A DNA stretch of 64,000 nucleotides from Tillus elongatus. Taxonomy: Eukaryota > Arthropoda > Insecta > Coleoptera > Cleridae. This document shows, one piece after another, positions 28,687 through 40,880 of this stretch (within the stretch, counting starts at the first letter, position 1; every line of letters starts with the position of its first letter). Made by a program: the position numbers and the translations under genes. The notes beneath the pieces were generated by a model. The model was not told the DNA's origin and made no database searches. It saw only the letters and a list, made by a program, of their open reading frames with translations. The stretch covers positions 125,654,223 to 125,718,222 of the forward strand of contig OZ023269.1 of the NCBI GenBank assembly GCA_964006375.1. Direction: 5' to 3'.

Positions 28687-29621
28687 AATCAGCAGAGATC
28701 TGTCTTTCAAGACCGTCCTCCCGGAAAGGGAGGACTGGGACCGGAACCAATCGACCCTGTTGAGAGCGGACCTCTGAACCAATTTTGGAGTAGGAGCCGG
28801 CGCATATGGGGGCAGCACCGATGCTAGACTATCAGCTAGCATCGGCAAGTACGCAACCATACACCAGGCAGAAGTGTATGCCATTGAGATGTCTGCAAGG
28901 GAAAGTTTAAAAGACCTGTGCACAAACAAATCGATAAAGATATATGCAGATAGCCAAGCTGCAATAAAGGCTCTTGGTTCCTACCGGTGTAATTCAAAGA
29001 CGGTATGGAGTTGTAAATCTGCCCTTAACGAATTGGGCAGCTGTAATGAGGTGTCGCTGGTCTGGATACCGGGTCACTCGGACCATGATGGCAACGTTGT
29101 GGCCGACGCGCTTGCCAGGAGTGGTGCCCAGAGTGACTTTGTCGGACCAGAACCGGTGCTGGGAATAACATCTTGCACAGCAAAACGCACCTTAAAGACC
29201 TGGACAGAAAGAATGACAATCCAATATTGGCAAAATCTTTCAGGATTAGCTCACTCTAAGGCCTTCATAAATGGCCTGTCTGAGTCAAGGGCTAAGAAAC
29301 TTCTAGAGATGAACAGACAACAACTGAGTACTCTAGTCGGCACATGCACCGTATTGTGGTTGGTCAGGAGACCGAGTGCCGGCTGTGTATGGAGAATGGC
29401 GAGACAGCAGAGTACGTGCTGTGTTCCTGTCCGGCAGCGGACAGGACTAGACACCTGCTCTTTGGCAAGGTAAATCTTGCTCCAGAGGATCTGGATCAAC
29501 TTTCGCCCACAAAGGTTATCGACCTCTGTAGGAGGCTGGATTTGTTGCCACAATAGACCTTATGGTCGCGGTGGAGGGACCGATATGGACCACTCACATT
29601 CAAACCTAACCTAACCTAACC
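28687..29621 (+). mobile_element. 5'-truncated R1-like LINE with CCTAA tail
   Basis: The insert is flanked by a 9-bp duplication TAGTTTCAA (28678-28686 and 29622-29630), the mark of retrotransposition. Only the 3' end of the element is present: the RNase H domain, a zinc-knuckle region, a short 3' UTR and a tail AACCTAACCTAACCTAACC with no poly-A. CCTAA is the complement of the insect telomere unit TTAGG. Some R1-clade families (for example TRAS and SART) target that repeat. Here the tail is part of the element, because it lies inside the target duplication. Confidence 0.85.
28750..29556 (+). pseudogene. R1-like LINE pol C-terminus: RNase H and zinc knuckle
   Basis: The frame NFGVGAGAYGG, HQAEVYAIEMSARESL, IKIYADSQAAIKAL, VSLVWIPGHSDHDGN and VADALARSGA shows the four acidic positions of an RNase H1-like domain. 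The first Asp lies in a damaged stretch at about 28765, where a stop and a frame change precede NFGVG. RNase H removes RNA from the RNA-DNA hybrid during replication. At about 29345 the frame shifts; the rest reads ECRLCMENGETAEYVLCSC, a CCHC knuckle with His replaced by Tyr, and ends LCRRLDLLPQ with TAG at 29556. Reverse transcriptase and endonuclease are absent. R1/I-type clade by layout; exact clade uncertain. Confidence 0.8.
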
Positions 29622-29630
29622 TAGTTTCAA

Positions 29631-30077
29631 TTTTTTATGTTTATGTAGACACGCTGTTTCGCATAAGAACCGACACAGAGCAGGGGCATGTAGGGGAACC
29701 CAAAATATTGTGATTTAACGCAACTTACTCCTGTACTAAGTTGCACCCTTGAGAAGTTCTAGGCCTTCAAAGTGAAATTTCTAATTTCGAAAAAAAAATC
29801 AATATCTCAGTTATGCTTGAACCTAAAAGAACTAAATTTGGTAGACGTTTTAAGTGTACCAAGAGCAATAATCGACAGGAACAGAAATCAATTGAAGTAT
29901 TTTAAAGGGTTGATAAGGGATGATTCACTAATAAAATGTGACAGAATTTTTTAACCTATTGGCGGATTTAAATAATTATTATTTCGTTACATGGGGAATT
30001 TTGTTCTAAAGCTTTTATTACTTTTATTAATTTGCAAAAAACGTTGTCGTTTTCAAGAACATTCCGAATAACTAAAT
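29631..30077. other. Diverged R-arm-like DNA
   Basis: AAAAAATCAATATCTCAGTT and GAACTAAATTTGGTAGACGT recall the R-arm module wording, but no TA array or hairpin is attached. No coding signal. Confidence 0.4.
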
Positions 30078-30119
30078 ACACGTATTTATTTATTTACACG
30101 AGAGCTTACAGCCTAAACA

Positions 30120-30393
30120 CTATCGTACCGTGGGTGACGATAAGGAGGAAAGAGGCAACTTGTTAATTCTAGACTTGAAGGTTTGGAGGTTCGTGGGAGA
30201 AGGAAAAACATGTGCCGGCAAGTAATTCCACAACTTGGAAGTCCTCGGGACAAAAGAGCAGGCATAACAAGATGTTCTATGTCTGGTGACCTGGACAGTA
30301 AAAGCGTGCATTCGCTCGGTTACCCTGGTAGATCTGTTGAAGGGAGCAGGTGGAGAAACTATGGGAGAAAGCTCCTCAGAGCAGTACCCGTGC

Positions 30394-30446
<53 letters not shown>

Positions 30447-30451
30447 TATAC

Positions 30452-30541
<90 letters not shown>

Positions 30542-32160
30542 GAGAGACAGGTCACCAACGGCACGTCGGTGGAAAATGGATGGCAGCCTTTGGGTGAGGG
30601 TAGGGTCACCGATGAGACGTATAGCTCTCTTCTGAATGGAGTCCAGCATAGCGAGTGTAGAAGCGGCAGCAGCACCCCATATGTGGGAGCAGTATTCGAG
30701 GTTTGGTCTTATTTGTGAAGTATAAAAGGTATAGAGATTAGCTGGTGAAAAGTATTTGCGAGCTCGGAAGAGGAAACCTAATTGCTTAGCATCCGCTTCT
30801 GCAATTGTTGTGACATGTTGGTGCCAATTGAGATTTCGATCCACAGAAATGCCAATAAGTGAAAAGGACTCATTACTTTGAATAACTTGGTTGTTTATTT
30901 GATGGGTCTAAGGCTGGTGTATCTCTTATGAGAAAGAAAGCAAGGCTGTGATTTGGTGGGGTTGAATTATACAAGATTTCTACTTCCACAGCCTAATATT
31001 TTTTGTAGATCCACGGAGACAGAACCCTCCATGAGTCTGCGATCCTCATCTAATTGGGCTAAAGAGACAGGCTTAGAAAATTGTATATTTGAGTGGAGGG
31101 TGCTGTCGTCCGCGTAACTGTGAACTGGGTTGGATGTGCTAGAGAGGAGGTGATTGATGTGGAGAAGAAACAAAGTAGGGGCTAAAGCTGAACCTTAAGG
31201 AACTCCTGCATTAATTGGATACAGTTTAGAAGAATGGCCATTCACGACAACAGAAATGTGCCGGTTGGAGAGGAAATTTGCTGTCCGCGTACAGAGTTTT
31301 GGTGGTAGACCATAGGCCGGTAGTTTATTAAGCAGGGCTGCGTGCCAGACCTGGTCGAATGCTTTGGATATGTCTAGAGCGACAATCTGGGATTCACCGT
31401 GTAGTTCCATAGACTGTTCCAAGAATGGGTGACAAAGAAAAGGAGGTCGGCAGTCGATCTGCGCTGACGGAATCCATACTGCCTGTCGTGGATTAGACTG
31501 TGTTTTTTAAGAAATTTTAGTAATTCGGTGTTTATATACTTTTCCATCACTTTAGAGATGACTGAAAGGAGATAAATAGGCCTGTAGTTGCTAGGAAGCG
31601 CTTTGGATCCTTTCTTGGGGACGGGTTGTACTCCAGCAGTTTTTCAGTTACTAGGGAGTATGCCTCTATTGTCTGAAACAGACGAGTCAGGACAGGAGCA
31701 AGTTCCGGTGCGCATTTTTTTAAAACAATTGCTGGGATCTTGTCAAGGCCAAAGGCTTTCCTGGTAGTAAGAGAAGAGAGCATATTTCGTACCTTTTTAG
31801 TTTTGAGAGTGATATCCATCATTTTATGCGCGACATTGGGGACTGTTGGTGGTTGAACATTTAGAGGTGGGTTGAGAGTAGAATTACCGGCGAACAACGA
31901 GGCAAAAAGTTCAGCCTTGCCCAGGGCGGTAGAAACAATTTTATCACCTGAGACAAGAGGTGGGAACGTGCTCTTGCAGAAATTATTCCCAATAGATTTA
32001 GAAAGAGTCCAGAAGGATTTGCTGCCGCTGGAGCTTAAAAGGACTTTGTTTTTGATGTGGTTATTAAACGAGTTTTTTGCTTTAGAAAGAATACGGACAT
32101 AGCGGTTTCTTGCGTCGTTAAATGCTTGACGGTTTTCTTGACTGTCGATTGTGTAGAAGC
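30120..32160 (-). pseudogene. Jockey copy B reverse transcriptase and C-terminus
   Basis: Reading minus: QAFNDARNRYVRILSKAKNS and SGDKIVSTALGKAELFASLF (to 31547), a frame change near 31600, HDRQYGFR, then VALDISKAFDQVWHAALLNK (catalytic Asp present, about 31370). NAGVP follows, then a TAA where copy A has CAA in SQGSALAP (about 31195). SYADDSTLHSNIQ (ADD box, about 31115) is intact. The thumb region continues with [16 protein letters not shown] and [17 protein letters not shown] to [11 protein letters not shown], where the TA array begins. Beyond it, [14 protein letters not shown] resumes and ends [12 protein letters not shown] near 30120. At least one nonsense and several frame changes; not functional. 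Confidence 0.85.
30397..30538. repeat. TA microsatellite grown inside LINE coding sequence
   Basis: About 142 bp of TA with three CATATATA interruptions. In jockey copy C the same place (50652-50664) is only GATATATATAAA, and in copy A TTTATAGATATC. The array therefore expanded from a seed of about four TA units present in the element. Confidence 0.9.
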
Positions 32161-33090
32161 TTTTTGTGAGCTTTGACCTTTTCAAGTCTGGCCTTGTTAC
32201 AGGATTTAGAGATCCAGGGCTTTTGAGTGGCTGCAGAGGTTTCCTGTGTACGTGGAATAAATAATTCCATGCCAACTTGGATAATTTCGGTGACGTTTTG
32301 TGAGATATCAGAAAGGTCAGGCTGAGAGACGCAGACAGACGCCCATAGAAATGAGGAAAAGTAATCTCGCATTTCGTCCCAGTTCGCGGAGTTGTAGTGC
32401 CAAACGATACGTGGGTGTGATGACTGTGTGACCTCGGGTTGCATTGCACAGGAAGCAGTGACCATGCTGTGGTCTGAGCGACCCAGGGGGGCGGTGACTG
32501 ATATCTTATAGCAGTCACGATTTGTAGTAGGAAGGAGATCCAAGGGATTTGAGCTGTGTGTTGGGATGCGAGGAAAGTAAGTAGGTTGCTGAATCATATT
32601 GGCTAAAGAATTGCTGACTGCAAAGGCCTCCACTGCTCTCCCTTGTGGATAGGTTTTTGAAGATCCTAGTGATTCCTTATTATGGATATTGAAGTCACCA
32701 AGAATAGTGAGCTCGGAGGAATAATATTCAGAAATTAGATGGTCGGTTTTTTCAGAAAAGTAGTCAAAGAGCTGGAGAAAGTTGTTGTCAGAAGGTGACC
32801 GGTAAATGCAACAGATCAATTTAGTTGCAGCCCTGAGAGAGAGTTTTATCCATTGTATCTCTTTTCTTCCAGCTTCTAAATTGGGGAGTCTGGTGCAGTG
32901 TAGATTGTTACGGACGTACGCGCACACGCCTCCATGCAATCTAAAAGAAGTATGGAGCTCATTCCCTGGGAAATTAAGGTGATTACTGGCTCTTTTAGCA
33001 CTGATTTGAGTTTCGGTGAGGAAGAGGAGTTGGGGCCTATTAGCCTGGAGGAAATGGTGGACGGAGACAAATCGGAACTTCTCGTGGATA
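32118..33090 (-). pseudogene. Jockey copy B endonuclease domain
   Basis: Minus frame with SVHHFLQANRPQLLFLTETQ (about 33080-33020), then from 32939 a 273-codon open stretch. That stretch holds GGVCAYVRNNL, LICCIYRSPSDNNFLQLFDY, LTILGDFNIHNKE, NPLDLLPTTNRDCYKISVTA and PLGRSDHSM, the GDFN and SDH signatures of the apurinic-like endonuclease. A frame change near 32935 separates the first two parts. It ends in KARLEKVKAHKKLLHNRQSR, where a shift leads to the RT part at 32160. It keeps the 15 codons deleted in copy A. Confidence 0.85.
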
Positions 33091-33175
33091 TACCAGAATG
33101 TCCGCTTGGTGGACGTAAGACGGTGACGTGGACGTGGACGGGGACGGGGATGGGGGTTGTCGACGTCGGCGCGAT

Positions 33176-33814
33176 TAAAATTGTGATTGAAAAATGGGTC
33201 GCAAATGCTAAAAGTTTGAGAAACGCTGAAATACTGTTTGATACGGATTCGCAGCCGTTTTTGATTTTAGAATTCATGAAGTAAATGAGGGTTCAATTTT
33301 AGCCATGCGTGGTAAAGTTTCACAGTCACAATTGCCCAGAATATGGAGATATGGTAAAGGAATTATTAAATACGGAAAACATACACTCAACATCATGAAT
33401 TTTAGACTGAACTAAAGAATCGCACCCAAGTCGTATATTAATTTTAAAATGTATGTTTTTATAAACTTAAATCATATAATATTAATGAAAAATGTAACTT
33501 AACAGTCCAGACGCAATAAATCTGTAACGGTAGCAAATTTTCATACCACTCTTAAAATTTCTAATAACTCCATGCCCTAAGAAGCTAATATTTTCCATAT
33601 GAAAACCCTTTTCAGAAACAATATGTGCGTCAAATGTTATTGAAATAATTAACTAGGAAGTTAAGAAGGTATTTATAATTTTTTTTAGATTCTTAGAGGT
33701 GAAAATTTTTATTTTATAGTCCAGAATCGTATCAACTACTGTGGGCTTCAATAACAAATCTACCAATAAAATTAATAGTAACATTTATTTACCATTAAAA
33801 TTACATGGCGTCTC
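33176..33814. other. LINE 5' flank or UTR, then unassigned
   Basis: 33176-33290 may still be LINE 5' UTR (the complement is open but not conserved with copy A). The rest is AT-rich with no recognised feature. Confidence 0.35.
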
Positions 33815-34190
33815 ACTTACTCTTTGATTCCATTTTAATGTTATCTGATCAGATTGTGTAATTCCAATATATATTTTAGCGACTTTTTGTTGAAAATGCA
33901 AGATAAGCACTTTTAAGACTTTTAATTCAAGTTTAATAGTAGCTGTTGTTGCCCTTAGTTGGTAAAACCGTGCCACAGTTAACATAGATGTAGAGATTTG
34001 TGACATGAGAAGAGGTTGTTTTCTTCTCTACAACCGGATTAAATTTTTACAGCATCAACAGGCAAAATAATTTGCTATGTGAAGCCACAGAAAAAGTATC
34101 TAGTTCTGTGTTTAGATCAGATTTTGAATATTTTTTAATTTATTTGATTTATTTCTATTTATATTAGTTAATTGTCTTTTAGAAAATGTT
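33815..34190 (+). repeat. TA-core type C distal fragment
   Basis: CCATTTTAATGTTATCTGATCAG, GCGACTTTTTGTTGAAAATG, CCACAGTTAACATAGATGTA, TTCTCTACAACCGGATTAAA and GAAGCCACAGAAAAAGTATC match 25720-26010 closely. Confidence 0.7.
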
Positions 34191-34773
34191 CTTTTAATAG
34201 AGAATTTTCTTATAAATGAATTTAATGAATTTAATGCGAATTTTTGTATGAAAAATTGTTCAATTGATGGAACATTTTTTAAAGGAAATTCGTCGAAAAT
34301 AAGGTTTCAATGGATTTTTGTGCAAACAAATTATTTTATTTTCAATTTTAATTAGATTAGGTATATAATTTGAATTTTATATATTATTTATTTAATTTAT
34401 TTTTATTAGCGAATTTTCTTGTACAAAATGTTCTTTTAGTAGCGAATTTTCTTATAAATGAATTTAATGAACTTTGAAGAAACATTTGAGAATTTTTGTA
34501 TGAAAAATAATTCAATTGACACAAAATTTTTTAAACGAAATTCGTCGAAAATAAGGTTTTAATGAATTTTCCTGCAAACAAATTATTTTATTTTCAATTT
34601 TAATTACAGATTAGGTATATAATATGAATTTTATGTATTCTTTTAGCAGAATTTTGGGTAAAAAATATTTAGAAAAATTCAATGCATGCTTTCATTAATA
34701 AAAGACATATCAGCCATTAAAAATATTTTTATGAAAATCCACTACCATAACGCACTTGCTGCGTCCAGACTTC
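34191..34773. repeat. AT-rich tandem repeat plus terminal motif
   Basis: Two copies, 241 bp apart (TTTTAATAGAGAATTTTCTT at 34193, TTTTAGTAGCGAATTTTCTT at 34434), of the repeat seen at 26041-26945. Then TTCATTAATAAAAGACATAT and the 310-bp-element terminus CATAACGCACTTGCTGCGTC end at 34770. Confidence 0.65.
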
Positions 34774-35614
<841 letters not shown>

Positions 35615-37165
35615 ATTTTTTCGGGTAAATAATAGTTTTTTAAAAATTTTCAGAAATTAAAGCGAAAATTAAAATAGTCCACAGAAAAGATTTGAAAATG
35701 TGTTATCATAACGTGCTTGTTTGTATTGGAATTTTTATTAATCACGTTGAGGTTAGTCATAGTATTTATTCCTAGTTATATAAGCGAAACATAAATTTCA
35801 TCACTAGGTAGTACCGTAATCGGCTTTGAATTTGCAATAATTTATAATTTTAATGACTTTCAGTTATCATAAAAACTCAAAGCACATATCTGAAGACAAG
35901 ATCATATACGAAATAAATGTCTTCCCCACCTAGGTAAAAGTATAAAATATATCAAATGAGTAATATATATTAGCAAAACCGGCAAATAATTAATTTTAAA
36001 ACATTATAGCCAACATAAAAGCAAGAATGGCATTTGTTGACAAAAGCATATATTAGTATTAACAGTAACAGCTTATGTTTCAGCAAAATGGTTTTATAGC
36101 CATATACAATGTAAACAACGTGAACAGAATAACCCGCCCTATATTTAATAGACTACGTGATTTCTTTGCATTTTCGATGAAGTCGTAATTCAATATGAAC
36201 GCTGCGTAATTCTGCAACAGCTGTCAAAAGGGCTGAACAACACAACCTTGTCAAAAATAAGTTATAATTCCTTTAGTAAAATTGGTTCAGCCACGGACAT
36301 TATAAGACTGGTTTGTTACATCAGCTTACAAAAACGATATTAAAACAGTTTTCTTCTAACATAAATATTATTATTATTACTTTATTGGTCAAAATTGTAC
36401 AGGTATCCATAAAACAATACGTTGAGTATAGATGTGCTGTATTTTGTGACATAAAGTTCATCCACAAATACTTCAGGGGCGGACCCTCAATAAGTGCGCC
36501 CGTGCGCGCCCCCTGCCGCCTGCCGTGGAAAAAATAGTATTTGTGCTATGCTATATTTTAATAAATTTTTATTTACTTTTTTACCTCCTGCATTCAACAA
36601 AGAAAACTGGTATATCGAGGATCGCAGAGAGTTGGCAGCCATTAATACAGAATACAGAATAAGTCATAAGTATAGTGTTAATCGTTGCAGACGTTATATA
36701 CATCCATATTCATATAAGGCAGTCAGGCGGCGGTGTGTATTTTTCGGTGCTCTCCAGGAAATGCGATACTTCAGTGCGAAATGATCACCGATCATCGTCG
36801 ACCAAATAAGCAATCTGTTGTGCGCTATAAAATTACACACTTCCAGTTTGTAGTGGACTTTTGGTAGAGCGTGTGTACCTACTACCTGGTAATTTTCGTC
36901 TTCGCGTCAGATTGATTTTTAATTAGATCATTTCGTTGTTGTTTACATGTTCTAACAAGACAATTATTACTATTATGATGGCCACTACTTCGGCTTGCTT
37001 AATAAGTGGACAAAATAATTGTGATACTGTGATTAATGCAGTGGATAATATTATAAATTTAAAGGTTAACTTTTTAAGGGACTCTTTAATTACTATAACC
37101 TTTAACTAACTAGAGGAAAATTTGGTGAGTAGTTAATAATAATTAAGTTTAGTAAGTAGGTTTTT
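35615..37165. other. Unassigned; possible hAT-type terminus
   Basis: No repeat shared with the window. At 36476 CAGGGGCGGACCCTCAATAA then GTGCGCCCGTGCGCGCCCCC is a GC-rich burst that looks like an hAT-type end. Two overlapping frames at 36313-36784 and a 44-codon frame from 36978 resemble nothing I can name. This is a candidate for single-copy DNA or an old transposon. Confidence 0.35.
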
Positions 37166-37300
37166 TTAGTGAATTTTTATTTTGAAAAAATCACTAATAG
37201 AGAGGTCTCGATGGTGAGACTTTGCAAAAAAATTTTCAAATGAGCGCGAACTAGGACCCCTAGAACCAATATCCGGGGTCAGTTTCAATTTTTATATGTT

Positions 37301-37393
<93 letters not shown>

Positions 37394-38014
37394 ATGTATG
37401 TATCCAACCGCTAACTAAAAAAATAATTAACCGATTTCGATGAAACTCGGTAACTGCCTTTCTTTTATTAATGGCTTGGGTAAGTTTGTTAGCCAGAAAA
37501 ATCGTACAAGGCTTTCCGAAAAAATTTTGAGTTTTCTTCTGAGAAAAATTTTTTTCTCCGAAAAATACCAAGTTATTTTAATGAAATTTGGTGGATATGT
37601 TGCACTATGTAAGACCCTACTATACACCAAAATTAAACTTTCTAAGTTTATAGAAAATTAGGTTTTTCAAATTTTGAATTTGAAATTTTTTTTATCAAAA
37701 AATTACAAAGTTATTTTAATGAAATTTGGTGGCTGTATTGCCTTGATAAAGACCTTACTACTTACCAAAATTCAACGTTATAAGTTTATAGAAAATTAAG
37801 TTTTTCAAATTTTGAGTTTTCTTTCGAAAAAAATTTTTTTCTCCTAAAATTAAAAAGCTATTTTGATGAAATTTGGTGAATATTTTTCCCTGAGTAAGAC
37901 CCTACTATGCACCAAAACTCAACTTTCTAAGTTTGTATAAACTTGAATTATTCAAATTTGAAGCATTTAATAAAAATTTACTAGCATAACGCACTCGCTG
38001 CATCCCGAACTTTT
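37166..38014 (-). mobile_element. TA-core unit, complete with both ends (minus)
   Basis: Hairpin TTAGTGAATTTTTATTTTGA...AAAATCACTAA (37166-37197), L-arm, TA array (37303-37380) with a GTGTGTGTGTGTATGTATGT edge, a diverged boundary CAACCGCTAACTAAA, three R-arm modules each with TTTAATGAAATTTGGTG or TTTGATGAAATTTGGTG, and the terminus GCATAACGCACTCGCTGCAT ending near 38014. 849 bp. Confidence 0.75.
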
Positions 38015-38908
38015 TTTTTCTTGCGCACCCTCAATGCATTAAGGCACAATCCGCTACTGGAATACTTATATAATACCTGAAAGAAATAGGGATTATGTAA
38101 AGAGTGTTCTGCAAACCCTTAAGTTTCAGCTTGAGTTTACCTTCATTTTACTAAAATATTTCCAGAAAATTCATTTCAAATAAACCCCTTCTCTGATGCT
38201 TTGGCAGTGGGTTTAGTTAAGTTTATGGGTTAACGGTCTATAATTTTTAGCTAATTTTCGAAGAAACAACTCGTTAATGAGGAGACCGCGACTTTTGAAT
38301 TCTAAAAAAATTGCCATAAATGAACGCAAACTAGGCCCCCTAGAATACGGGTTTACTTTCTGTTTACATATATACAGGGTGACGCATTTCTACGGTAAAC
38401 CTCAATATAATTGTTATTATGCAAGCTACGAGAAAAAATTGTATACGTTACTTACAGAGTGTCTTGAGCTACATCTTTTAGAATTATTTTGACAATCACA
38501 GGGCGGCCCATAAGTCGTTGCTGATACCTACAATTTTCTTTTAAACATTCCTTATTGCATTTTTCATCGAAATATGATGTATGTTAAAAAAAATCGAGAC
38601 GCAGTAAGTGCGTTTTGGTAGCGAATTTTCATTAAATGCTTCAAAATTTAATAACTCAATTTGCTATTAACCTAAGGTTCGTCGGCTAGGAAACGAGTTT
38701 TCTCGGAAATATTTTAAGTTTATTTCCGGAAAATGTTTGTACATTTTCAAACAATAAGTTATTTTGATATAATATGGTACATTGTTTCTACTATCTGGGT
38801 TATACCGGTGACCAAATTGATGCCTGCTTGCATTAAAGAGACATATTTGCTATTTAAAACATTTTTATGAAAATCACTTCCATAACGCACTTGCTGCGTC
38901 CAGACTTT
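38015..38908 (-). mobile_element. Type B composite with 310-bp element (minus)
   Basis: CTTAAGTTTCAGCTTGAGTT, GCTTTGGCAGTGGGTTTAGT, the diverged hairpin and L-arm (38254-38345), ACAGGGTGACGCATTTCTAC, the 200-bp link and the 310-bp element 38596-38907. The TA array and outer L-arm expected near 38060 are absent. Confidence 0.72.
38596..38907. repeat. 310-bp inverted-repeat element
   Basis: Complete copy from GAGACGCAGTAAGTGCGTTT to GCACTTGCTGCGTCCAGAC. Confidence 0.75.
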
Positions 38909-40060
38909 TACTTGTTTATTATGACAAATTAATAATACAATGTATTATACAAAGGAGCATAATACGCTTGTGCTTGTGATAGAAATGCAGGTTAAAATAC
39001 AAACTTTTCCCAGACTAGGACTTTGAACCACTGACAGTTGTTATTTCGACATTTTTCTAACATTATTAAATGTGCTGCTTTCTGATAACTGGGGCTAATG
39101 CTTGTTTTATGATATTATTTTCAAGGCAGATACAGACACAGCTTCTAACTGTGTACTATTTGGGAATCTTTGCTTACATTTTTACCATAATTAAAATATT
39201 AAAGATGGCTTGACAGTAACTTTAATTAAATAAACTACTTTTTCAGCGAAAAAATTAGCTAATATGATTACTAGTTATTCTATATAAGTACTAGAAGTTT
39301 TAAGAGTGTTGACATACCCATCTCAAAAACTGTAATTAAAACAAAGTTGATTTAATTGCACTAAACTAAAGTTCCACAATTATAAGGACATCTCAGAAGG
39401 GCTTTCAGATTTGAAAAATTTCTTATAGACGTATATATGTGTGTGTATTTATGTGTGTGTGTGTGTGTGTGTTAAAACTGTATAGGTATGGCTTCAGATG
39501 AGTCGATTAGCCACAGGTCATCGATTTATGGGTGTACTTTCTGACATCATAAAGCCAGAAGGAAGAGGTATATATTTTATATTGTAAGATTCTAAGGTAT
39601 TAGCGGAGTCGATTTAGAGGTTATATTCTTCTTCTTCTTCTTCTTTGTTAATGACGTATGTTAGTTTCGAGGTTATGCTTAGAACGCGCACGTTTCTCTC
39701 ATAACTCCTGCCGGTTAACAAATGACAAATAGTGGTGTTGTCAGATTAAACTAGGGGAGGGAGATGGCTTTTAAATACAGTGAAAATAGGAAGCTTAATA
39801 TTTTTACATAATAAAACGTAATTATAGATTGCTTTTAAACAAATTGAATCACTTTCATTGAAATTTTTATTTATTGACATTTTTATATCTTCAGATTCAG
39901 ATGAAAGTTGTCGTAAATGGCAACCCCGCTGATTGTTTATTGTGACATATTTTCGTAGCCTGCCCCTTTAAAGCTTAATTTGGAGATTTTGTTCGCAATG
40001 GCAGCCTGATTTATCTGTCTGACCTTGTCTAACATTATAGGCATCAATTCAGAGGTAATT
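38909..40060. other. Unassigned spacer with TG repeat
   Basis: Contains a TG run at 39438-39471 and four TTC units near 39629-39643. Nothing else was recognised; a candidate for single-copy DNA. Confidence 0.4.
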
Positions 40061-40227
40061 TCAGGTCAAGATTATTTATTTTTTAGTTAGTTATAACTCA
40101 AGATTTACTTAACCCACTGAATTCAAATTTGGTAGACAGGACCACTTATATGATATTTACGTGCTCATAAAGAAGGGGATTTCCAAATTTGGATGTGATT
40201 GGTCAAGTATCTTTTGAGTTATCGGTT

Positions 40228-40313
<86 letters not shown>

Positions 40314-40402
40314 CCCTAATTCGCGATCATCTGAAGAAATTTTCCAAAAGTCTTACCATCGATACCTCTCTAGTAGTGAATTTTCTTAATGAAAATTCAC
40401 TA
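40061..40402. mobile_element. TA-core unit, short variant
   Basis: A diverged R-arm (AAATTTGGTAGACAGGACCA, TTTTGAGTTATCGGTTGGAT), TA array (40230-40311), L-arm (TTCGCGATCATCTGAAGAAA) and terminal hairpin TAGTGAATTTTCTTAATGAA then AATTCACTAA ending at 40401. Confidence 0.72.
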
Positions 40403-40880
40403 AAACACGGAACTTTTATAAAACTTTTCAAGTGGTAACTAAGATTATTGTCTATCCGTTAGCGAAATTTTCTCCCAATACGTTTAGCTGTTTATGTGTG
40501 ATTGAGCAAGAAACTTAAAAACACTTTATACAAAATTTTCTCTCCCATTTTACAGTTTTGATGGTTTATTTTCGGAAAATGCTGATACATGTATTTTATT
40601 ATTTAGAACTATACCAATTTTCCGAAATTTCATCCCCTTAGGGGTGGGATTTCGGGATAAAAAGTATCCCATGTGTTAACCCTGGTCACGGTTTATCTAT
40701 TTGCCCAGTTTTATCCAAATCCGTTTAATAAGCACACTTGGAAAACCCAAATTACAACACACTTTAAAAAATCTGATGATCTGGAACCTGTGATGAGCAC
40801 TGATAAGTACAATTCGGAGAACCCAATCCATCACAATACAATTTTGAGAACTGACAATCGTTTCGATAACGAAGTAAGAT
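40403..40880. repeat. Insect-type dispersed repeat and 99-bp-insert relative
   Basis: CATCCCCTTAGGGGTGGGAT and AAGTATCCCATGTGTTAACC, then TTATCCAAATCCGTT (40630-40728), read like the 3' portion of RTE-type retroelements of insects (family knowledge, not proven here). The adjacent 40775-40880 is the inverted relative of the 99-bp insert at 24942-25040. The 99-codon frame across it is therefore repeat-derived. Confidence 0.5.

Larger units (their letters stand above)
30078..33175 (-). mobile_element. Jockey-like LINE copy B, near full coding length
   Basis: Minus-strand element with endonuclease, reverse transcriptase, C-terminal region, a 3' UTR (TCACCCACGGTACGATAGTG) and a tail of AAAT units (TAAATAAATAAATA, about 30079-30092). 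It keeps the 3' end that copies A and C have lost. Copies A, B and C belong to one family; conserved words make B the best reference. Its 5' end cannot be fixed because copy A diverges upstream of GTCCACCATTTCCTCC. A 142-bp TA array interrupts the coding region at 30397-30538. Confidence 0.88.

Noticed and set aside
28585..28929. 114-codon minus-strand frame
   Set aside because: Antisense of the R1-like RNase H region and of the L-arm; no similarity of its own.
29603..29622. Telomere repeat tract (CCTAA)
   Set aside because: Only about three and a half units, inside a LINE target duplication; it is the element's tail, not a chromosome end.
36313..36784. Possible small gene near 36.3-36.8 kb
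   Set aside because: Two overlapping frames without recognisable motifs or splice context, next to a possible hAT-type end; evidence too weak.
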